35,884 nucleotides of DNA. Origin: Bacteroidota bacterium. GTDB taxonomy: Bacteria > Bacteroidota > Ignavibacteria > UBA10030 > BY39. The stretch's first letter is position 1. Every line of letters starts with the position of its first letter. Location: the NCBI GenBank assembly GCA_030682385.1, contig JAUXOG010000113.1:1-35884 (forward strand), read 5' to 3'. The position numbers and the translations under genes were made by a program. Positions 30,569 to 35,884 of this stretch are shown here, one piece after another. The notes beneath the pieces were generated by a model. It did not search any database. It was not told where the DNA came from and saw only the letters and a list, made by a program, of their open reading frames with translations.

Positions 30569-30892
30569 CTAATTACGGAGGACCGGGCAGAGATGATTGT
30601 CTTCTGAAGAAGGTGAAAAAAGGTGAGTAGTTATAACCATCGAAACGGTTAAATAAGAAATCATTTTCTGAATTTGTTCGAAGGTAAGATAGATTTGATT
30701 TCTTCGATCATAATTTAGCAGTTGCTTTTTACGACGGACTAATTTATATCCCTCGGAATCGAGAACAACGGAATAGCCAAACAATGCAAAGATAGAAATA
30801 AAAATAAGCAACAAGCGAATATGATACGACGGTTGTTTAGCTGAGAGCTTCTGCCAATAAAGTTTATCGCATATTTTTCTGTAGAATTTCAT
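30569..30892 (-). CDS. Small single-pass membrane protein, possibly FtsB/DivIC-like
   Basis: 107 residues from the ATG at 30892 (MKFYRKICDKLYWQK); the in-frame codon at 30928 is TTG. One membrane helix (about 28-44, LLLIFISIFALFGYSVV) is followed by SEGYKLVRRKKQLLNYDRRN, similar in layout to septum-initiator proteins (short cytoplasmic start, one helix, then a coiled coil). The coiled coil is short, and the C-terminus after LTFEQIQK (VITTHLFSPSSEDNHLCPVL) is unusual. Another frame over the last third also reads protein-like, so a frameshift is possible. Transcribed divergently from glnA. The family assignment is tentative. Confidence 0.5.
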   Translation of the reverse strand: MKFYRKICDKLYWQKLSAKQPSYHIRLLLIFISIFALFGYSVVLDSEGYKLVRRKKQLLNYDRRNQIYLTFEQIQKMISYLTVSMVITTHLFSPSSEDNHLCPVLRN

Positions 30893-30953
30893 ATCAATGA
30901 TTTCATTTCCATTATAATTTACAGCCAAATTGATTAGAAGTCAAGTAACCGAA

Positions 30954-30982
30954 TTGTTTTTCAAATTCAATTTACTTATATT
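30954..30982 (+). promoter_or_regulatory. Candidate promoter of glnA
   Basis: TTGTTT (30954-30959) and TATATT (30977-30982) with 17 bp between, about 44 bp upstream of the glnA ATG. The -10 is good; the -35 matches only the TTG half. Confidence 0.45.
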
Positions 30983-31025
30983 TTTTCACCAATTTGGGCA
31001 ATATCAACTAAAAAGTATATGAAAT

Positions 31026-32402
31026 ATGGAAACAAAAATAATTCATAAAATTGAACAAATCATAAAACAAAACAACATTAATTTTATAGATTTAAAAACC
31101 ATCGATTTAATTGGAAGATTGCATCATATCAGCGTTCCGTATGAGGCAGGAATTCTTGAGAGCTTGTTGAAAGAAGGAATAGGATTCGATGGCTCAAGCT
31201 ACGGTTTTTCGAAAGTCGAACAAAGCGATATGATTTTAATTCCCGATTTTTCATCGGCAGTGGTTGACCCATTCAGAACTGCTCCTACTCTGAGCGTCCT
31301 GACCGAAATACATCTGACTGATTCTAATAAAACACGATTCAGTCAAGATGGAAGATTTGTCGCTAAAAAAGCAGAAAAATATTTGTCCGATACTGGCATC
31401 GCTGATAGCTCATTATGGGGACCTGAATTTGAATTTTATATTTTCTCGAAGGTTGAGTTCGATACACGAACAGCTTTATCATATTATAAAATTGAACATC
31501 AAGAAGAATTTTTCGCTAATGCTTACCATGCGGCAAATCCGTTTGATATATACGATGATTTCCGGGATGAAGCTTCGTTACTTTTTAAACAAATGGGTAT
31601 AGATGTAAAATACCACCATCACGAAGTTGGTGAACGGGGGCAGCAAGAAATCGAAATACAATTCGATAATTTGTTAGCCATCAGCGATAAGATTGTTTTA
31701 GCAAAATATTTGTTGTTTAATCTTGCACGCAAGCACAACATATTCATCACGTTTATGCCGAAACCGATGTTCCAGCAAGCCGGTAACGGACTACACGCAC
31801 ATCAATACTTACTAAAGAAAGGTAAAAATATTTTTTACGGAAAAGGTAAGTATGGAAACTTAAACGAATTGGCTCTCTCGTATATCGGAGGTTTATTAAA
31901 GCACGCACCCGCCTTGTGTGCATTCACGAATCCAAGTACAAATTCCTACAAACGATTAGTACCGGGATTTGAAGCGCCGGTAGCAATAACATTCGGTAAA
32001 GCAAACCGATCAGCAGCTATCAGAATTCCGTCGTATGTAAAAAATCCGGACGAAACTCGTTTCGAATACCGCCCGCCGGATGCCACCGCAAATCCCTATC
32101 TGTTAATGAGTGCAATGTTGATGGCAGGTTTGGATGGAATTAAAAATAAAATTGATCCTATAAAAGAGGGATTAGGTCCGATTGATACAAATGTTTATGA
32201 CAACAAACACAACGTCAAGTTCCTTCCAAAAAATTTAGAAGAAGCTTTAGATGCGTTAGAAGCGGATAATGAATTCTTAAAACAAGGTGATGTTTTTACA
32301 GACGATTTGATTCAACAATGGATAAAGACAAAACAGCACGATATAAAATCGATAGCGACCATGCCCCATCCGTACGAATATAAGATGTATTTTAATTTGT
32401 AG
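31026..32402 (+). CDS. glnA: Glutamine synthetase, type I
   Basis: 458 residues. Beta-grasp region with GIGFDGSSYGFSKVEQSDM (51-69). The catalytic domain contains WGPEFEFYIF (131-140, glutamate metal ligands), HHHEVGERGQQEIE (197-210), NGLHAHQYL (254-262), NPSTNSYKRLVPGFEAP (302-318) and FEYRPPDATANPYL (346-359). The enzyme condenses glutamate and ammonia with ATP. The length is nearer the shorter alpha-type GSI (about 440-450) than the adenylylated beta type; a tyrosine (Y391, TNVYDNK) sits where beta enzymes are adenylylated, so that control cannot be excluded. First gene of a two-gene plus-strand operon, the only plus-strand genes here. Confidence 0.93.
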   Translation: METKIIHKIEQIIKQNNINFIDLKTIDLIGRLHHISVPYEAGILESLLKEGIGFDGSSYGFSKVEQSDMILIPDFSSAVVDPFRTAPTLSVLTEIHLTDSNKTRFSQDGRFVAKKAEKYLSDTGIADSSLWGPEFEFYIFSKVEFDTRTALSYYKIEHQEEFFANAYHAANPFDIYDDFRDEASLLFKQMGIDVKYHHHEVGERGQQEIEIQFDNLLAISDKIVLAKYLLFNLARKHNIFITFMPKPMFQQAGNGLHAHQYLLKKGKNIFYGKGKYGNLNELALSYIGGLLKHAPALCAFTNPSTNSYKRLVPGFEAPVAITFGKANRSAAIRIPSYVKNPDETRFEYRPPDATANPYLLMSAMLMAGLDGIKNKIDPIKEGLGPIDTNVYDNKHNVKFLPKNLEEALDALEADNEFLKQGDVFTDDLIQQWIKTKQHDIKSIATMPHPYEYKMYFNL

Positions 32403-32407
32403 AGATA

Positions 32408-32734
32408 ATGAAAAACTTCCAATTTACCGGTTACGTTATTTTATTTTTAATAATAGGATGCAGTAGCTCTGAAAAAAAAGAAGTCCCACTTCACAAATTC
32501 ACCGACTTGTATATTGATTTGGTATTAACAGAAGGGACGCGTGAGCCAATCGATTCACTTATTCTAAAAAGTAATGAGGCAGTGGCCGATAGCATTTTCC
32601 AGAAGCACAAAGTAACCGTAGAACAAATTAAATTAACTATCGATAATTACAATAAGGACATTAACAAGTGGAAAGAATTCTACAAGATAGTCATTGAAAA
32701 GTTAAAACGACTCAAGCCCACTGAACCGGATTAA
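32408..32734 (+). CDS. Small lipoprotein, DUF4296-like
   Basis: 108 residues. Lipoprotein signal MKNFQFTGYVILFLIIGC with the lipidated cysteine at 18 followed by SSSEKKEVP. The mature part is helical: VPLHKFTDLYIDLVLTEGTR, IFQKHKVTVEQIKLTIDNYN and YKIVIEKLKRLK, the layout of DUF4296 lipoproteins of Bacteroidota (function unknown). It starts 5 bp after glnA, so the two are co-transcribed. Confidence 0.7.
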   Translation: MKNFQFTGYVILFLIIGCSSSEKKEVPLHKFTDLYIDLVLTEGTREPIDSLILKSNEAVADSIFQKHKVTVEQIKLTIDNYNKDINKWKEFYKIVIEKLKRLKPTEPD

Positions 32735-32763
32735 TTATCAGATTTTTTGATAGGAATAAAAAA

Positions 32764-32800
32764 CCTCCGGGCTCAACTAAAAGAACACGGAGGTAACACA
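32764..32800 (-). terminator. Rho-independent terminator of the T9SS-sorted pseudogene
   Basis: On the minus strand CCTCCG (32788-32793) pairs with CGGAGG (32764-32769), directly followed by TTTTTTATTCC. It lies 25 nt beyond the stop at 32819. In the plus direction the run of T is missing, so it mainly serves the minus strand. Confidence 0.75.
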
Positions 32801-32818
32801 GTTTGATGTTCTGAAGAT

Positions 32819-34603
32819 TTACTTTGCTAACAGCATTTTACGAACGCTTGTGTAATTTCCTGCGGCAAGTTTATAGATATATACTCCACTTGATAAACTT
32901 GAAGCATCAAACTCAACTTCATAATACCCGGCTTCTTTGAACTCATTCACAAGCACAGCTACTTCACGACCGAGAACATCGTAAATTTTAAGCGTTACAT
33001 ATCCAGCATCGGGCAGTGAGTAGTTTATTTGTGTTACTGGATTAAACGGATTTGGGTGATTCTGCTCTAATACATATTCGGTCGGAATGTTAGTATAACT
33101 ATCTTCCGAAACTTCTTCACCCATTTTATAAACTTCACAAGGTCTTGGCAATGCAGCTTGTGCCTCTACAAAAAGAACATCGTTTTGTGAACCTCCGATA
33201 GACAGATTACCATTGCCGGTTAATAAAACTTTATCTTCTCCGCTACCAGGCCTTGTTAACCAATATTTTGTATTATTCTGCCACTTAATATTCCAACTTA
33301 TATTTATAGGATATTGTGCATCTTTAATAACTATCGGCATTCTTTTTATTTTCTGATTCGGCAGGATAGTTTCAATAAATTTATTAGATTGAAAACGCAC
33401 GTTGAACAATCCTTTCGGAGGAATTGGCGGCGCTTCAAAATCGCTGATTCCTAAATTTACTGCACGACCAGCATTTCGTGTATACATTGATTGAGAATTG
33501 CCGTTTGCATCTGTGATTGTAAAATTATCGAGTGTTGAAAGTGAGGCAACAGGATCACAAGGGTTCGGCGGCTGCGGTGCCGATTGAGTAGTAAATACCC
33601 AAGTATTAGACCAGTTACTCGGCACAATACCGTTATAAGCATTCACTCGCCAGAAATATTTTTTGCCGTACGATAAACTTACTTGTTTTAATGTATCGGT
33701 TATTGTAGGATAATCAAAAAAGAGATTTGTAAAACAGTTATTAGTAGAAATTTGTAAATGATATGACTCTGCATCCTCTGACGGCCTCCAGCGGAAAGTT
33801 TGATATATAGATGTTCCTGTCGCGCCGCTATCTGGTTTAACAAGCTTAGGAATTGCAGGTGCTCCTGGCGGATTCGCGGATGGTTGATCTGCACAGAATA
33901 CTGGTTGATTTAACGATGCAGTTGAATTTACGTTCAATATTATTTTTCCATCTTGATTAGCTTTTACCCAGTAACCTTGACCAGGTCTTAGGGTATCAGC
34001 AATATGATATGCACCATTTCTGAAACCATAAAGATATGAACTAATTATTCCAGGTGGTTCAGAAGTCACTTTTGATTTCAATAAATTTAACGAGATAGAA
34101 CCCATCATATTTCAACCAGCAACAACATTAATTTTCCGATTTAAAATTGGTGGGCCTGCATAGTCATAAGTGTGACTTCGGTTAAACTTTACCCAATAAC
34201 CTTTACCATTTTCAAGTGTACTTTTCGTGACGTATCCGCCGTCCTCAGAAGTGTAAGCAGCAGTTATCGCATCGGGCCAAACTATGGGTTTTTCGTAAAT
34301 ACTAACTATGTTCGGCACGCTTAACATATTCCAACCGCTTGGAATTTTTGATGTTACTTTAAAATTACCATTTACGATTAATTGAGAGTTGGTACCAAAA
34401 CTCCAATTAGAGTTTGCATCTATAAAAAGATTTCCAAGTGGATTTATATTGATTATGGAGTTGGTACCAAGTGATATCTCAGCTCCATCGCCAACTATTA
34501 ATGCAGATCTCTGTTGGGCAGTTAATGTGATATTATCTGCAATTGTTAGTTTCAAATCTTTTAGTTTAGATGGTTCGGGATAATAAGACGGATCGATAAT
34601 TAT
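32819..34603 (-). pseudogene. T9SS-sorted secreted protein, disrupted by an in-frame TGA and a 5' IS insertion
   Basis: Two open frames in the same register (34112-34555 and 32819-34108) are separated by one TGA at 34109-34114, in KINVVAG-stop-NMMGSIS. The paralogous site in the protease reads SSGWNMIGSIS, so the stop replaces the tryptophan of a GWNM module (TGG to TGA). Upstream, the frame continues to IIDPSYYPEPSKLKDL and then meets the IS1380-type element, so the 5' end including the signal peptide is missing. Remaining parts: beta-rich ISLGTNSIININPLGNLFID region, two GWNM...GYWVK modules, a fibronectin-III-like domain (about 33550-33850), and the sorting domain YVLEQNHPNPFNPVTQINYS to the end. 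With stop and truncation it should not yield an exported protein. Confidence 0.85.
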
Positions 34604-35884
34604 CCCTAATCATGCATTAGAAAATGTAATTGGTGGAGAAAAGTCAGTAATATTTTTGAATAAACCGACAATCCATTCTCGTTTTTTATCTGGAGCTGAC
34701 AACTTTAATACAGTTTTACGATGTTTCGATATTGTCCAACTTCCTAATGCAATGCATTTCAAATATAAGGTTGCCATCCTGCGAGCTTTCTTATCTTTTA
34801 AGGCTATTAACCTGAATAATGCCATCACATTATATGCTACCAACGCAAACCGAAATGCTGCCTCTGTCGCATAAAACTTCTGCGAACTAAATCCTCGGAT
34901 CGCAAAATCATATTTCAATTCTTTGATCCTATTTTCAGAATCACTTCGCTTTCGATACATCTCCCATATGTGAACTGCAGGCAATTCCAAATTAGTAACA
35001 ACTATACTGTATCGGTATGTTATTCGTTCTACCTCTTCAGGAAACAATACCAATTCTTTTCCCGTTGCTTTGGGATATAATTCAATATTCTTTCTCACTA
35101 CAGTAAACCTTCGTGCCCGCTGCCATCCCATTGCTTTATATGAAAACTCTGCAATTTCTATCCCTGCTTGTATAGGTACGAATCGTAACCCTCTCACAAG
35201 AATTTTCTTAATGCGGTTTGTAAACTTCGCAGCTACTATATATGACAATTCCTTCTCCTCGAAGAAATTCAAGCATTTTTCACCGAAAAACCCATTGTCT
35301 GCTCGTATCAACCCTACTTCCATCCTACCTAACAGAGAAAAGGTCTCCTCTAAAAAGTTTGCCATATTGTTGGACGAAGATGTATTTCCAGGTCGAAGCC
35401 AACCGTTGGCAACAACTTTCAATTCGGCAATAAAGGCGATGAGTGGATGTTGACTCGGACGTCCGGGTTTACGCGGATTATATCCTCGCCGACTCCCTTC
35501 TTGTTCTCCATAACGCTCAATGACTGTGCTGTCTAAATCAAGCGTCACTTTCATCGGTCCATATAAACCCAGTGTCCATCGCTGAAGTGATGGGAATATT
35601 TCATTGTTCTTCTGCAAACTGAACTTCCGAAAAAATCGACTGAACGTGCTTTCTGAACCAACTTCTTTCCAACCAAAAATCTTTTTGAGAACTTCGTCAT
35701 ATCTCAATAACGCACAATGTGCAAATCGATTTCCACCTACCCAAATGCTCACTAAAAAACTCATAACGATATCCACAGGATTGTATCCTCGATTTGATCC
35801 CGGTTGCGGAAGATCTTGGATATCAAGCAGTTCACGTAGTCCAATGCGTTCCACTAGCTCTTGAACAATACGCATCCCTCCCCA
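34604..35884 (-). mobile_element. IS1380-family insertion sequence, one end in the window
   Basis: The transposase gene nearly fills the element. Its 3' end lies inside the T9SS-sorted pseudogene. I place the tip near 34604, where the pseudogene frame stops and a CCCTAATC sequence begins, but the exact terminal inverted repeat and target duplication need the other end, beyond 35884. Confidence 0.7.
34610..35884 (-). CDS. IS1380-family DDE transposase (5' end beyond window)
   Basis: 425 codons remain. The frame is open to the window edge (WGG before MRIVQELVERIGLRELLD), and relatives carry residues upstream of that GG motif, so the methionine at 35875 is probably internal. Catalytic positions: first Asp in VTLDLDSTVIERYGEQEGSR, second in LIRADNGFFGEKCLNF, and the Glu in SDSENRIKELKYDF. 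GYNPRKPGRPSQHPL is a clear IS1380 signature. The C-terminus (SPPITFSNA) ends 6 bp from the inferred IS tip. The visible part has no frameshift, so the enzyme could be active. Confidence 0.92.
   Translation of the reverse strand, partial: WGGMRIVQELVERIGLRELLDIQDLPQPGSNRGYNPVDIVMSFLVSIWVGGNRFAHCALLRYDEVLKKIFGWKEVGSESTFSRFFRKFSLQKNNEIFPSLQRWTLGLYGPMKVTLDLDSTVIERYGEQEGSRRGYNPRKPGRPSQHPLIAFIAELKVVANGWLRPGNTSSSNNMANFLEETFSLLGRMEVGLIRADNGFFGEKCLNFFEEKELSYIVAAKFTNRIKKILVRGLRFVPIQAGIEIAEFSYKAMGWQRARRFTVVRKNIELYPKATGKELVLFPEEVERITYRYSIVVTNLELPAVHIWEMYRKRSDSENRIKELKYDFAIRGFSSQKFYATEAAFRFALVAYNVMALFRLIALKDKKARRMATLYLKCIALGSWTISKHRKTVLKLSAPDKKREWIVGLFKNITDFSPPITFSNA

Noticed and set aside
32735-32752. 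Terminator for the glnA operon (TATCA/TGATA hairpin)
   Set aside because: The stem is only five A/T-rich pairs with the T-run in the loop, too weak to call.
34100-34130. TGA recoded as tryptophan or a genome using genetic code 4/25
   Set aside because: Several intact genes in the window end in TGA (for example the lipoprotein at 11316, the permease at 16327 and the HgdB-like gene at 28909) and tryptophan is encoded by TGG throughout, so a nonsense mutation is simpler.
34609-34874. Plus-strand frames within the IS element as a passenger gene
   Set aside because: They are shadows of the transposase coding frame on the other strand.
1-35884. tRNA or rRNA genes
   Set aside because: I saw no cloverleaf-like sequence with a recognisable T-arm in any gap, and coding sequence covers nearly everything else.

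Overview
The window is a bacterial chromosome segment with almost every gene on the minus strand. It most likely comes from the Ignavibacteria/Chlorobi side of the Bacteroidota (FCB group). The evidence is two large secreted proteins ending in the type IX secretion (T9SS) sorting domain with its NYPNPFNP/NHPNPFNP signature, a TonB-dependent receptor with a carboxypeptidase-regulatory-like N-terminal domain, several outer-membrane beta-barrel proteins, AT-rich DNA, and weak or absent Shine-Dalgarno sequences for most genes. Oxygen-sensitive enzyme families (a radical SAM domain and a 2-hydroxyacyl-CoA-dehydratase-type activase with its partner) suggest an anaerobic or facultative lifestyle.

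Layout, left to right. 1-3385: a HEAT-repeat/cyclophilin protein (cut by the window edge) and a TatD nuclease fused to a radical SAM domain. 3461-4569: a repeat-rich patch with an eroded RelE-type toxin beside its antitoxin, then an apparently intact DUF433/DUF5615 toxin-antitoxin pair. 4654-8995: a 1370-residue T9SS-exported subtilisin-like protease with a predicted seven-bladed propeller, a terminator, a strong sigma70-like promoter and a leader of about 195 nt. 9094-11849: a lipoprotein/TonB receptor operon. 11908-17085: a collinear cluster of TSUP permease, five-repeat Myb/SANT-like protein, TPR protein, XPB-like helicase and DUF790/Bax1-like nuclease. A 350-bp element with inverted termini sits between the helicase and the nuclease. 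17133-24750: an outer-membrane protein, an RlmI-like methyltransferase, and a compact operon of OMP, prmC, dtd, an alkaline-phosphatase-superfamily enzyme and comEC, with its own promoter. 24757-30498: a giant double-activase protein and its HgdB-like partner, separated by a four-helix-bundle (S23-type) gene embedded between inverted octamer-repeat arrays. 30569-32734: a small membrane protein divergent from glnA and a DUF4296-like lipoprotein. 32819-35884: a second T9SS-sorted protein, now a pseudogene broken by an in-frame TGA and truncated by an IS1380-family insertion that runs off the window.

The most unusual themes are: (1) an archaeal-type XPB-Bax1 helicase-nuclease pair in a bacterium, next to a multi-Myb DNA-binding protein; (2) short repeats and palindromes that have invaded operons and in two cases supply coding sequence, namely the C-terminus of the helicase and the signal-peptide N-region of the TonB receptor; (3) period-7 and period-8 tandem arrays, including an inverted pair that brackets a four-helix-bundle gene inserted into the activase operon.
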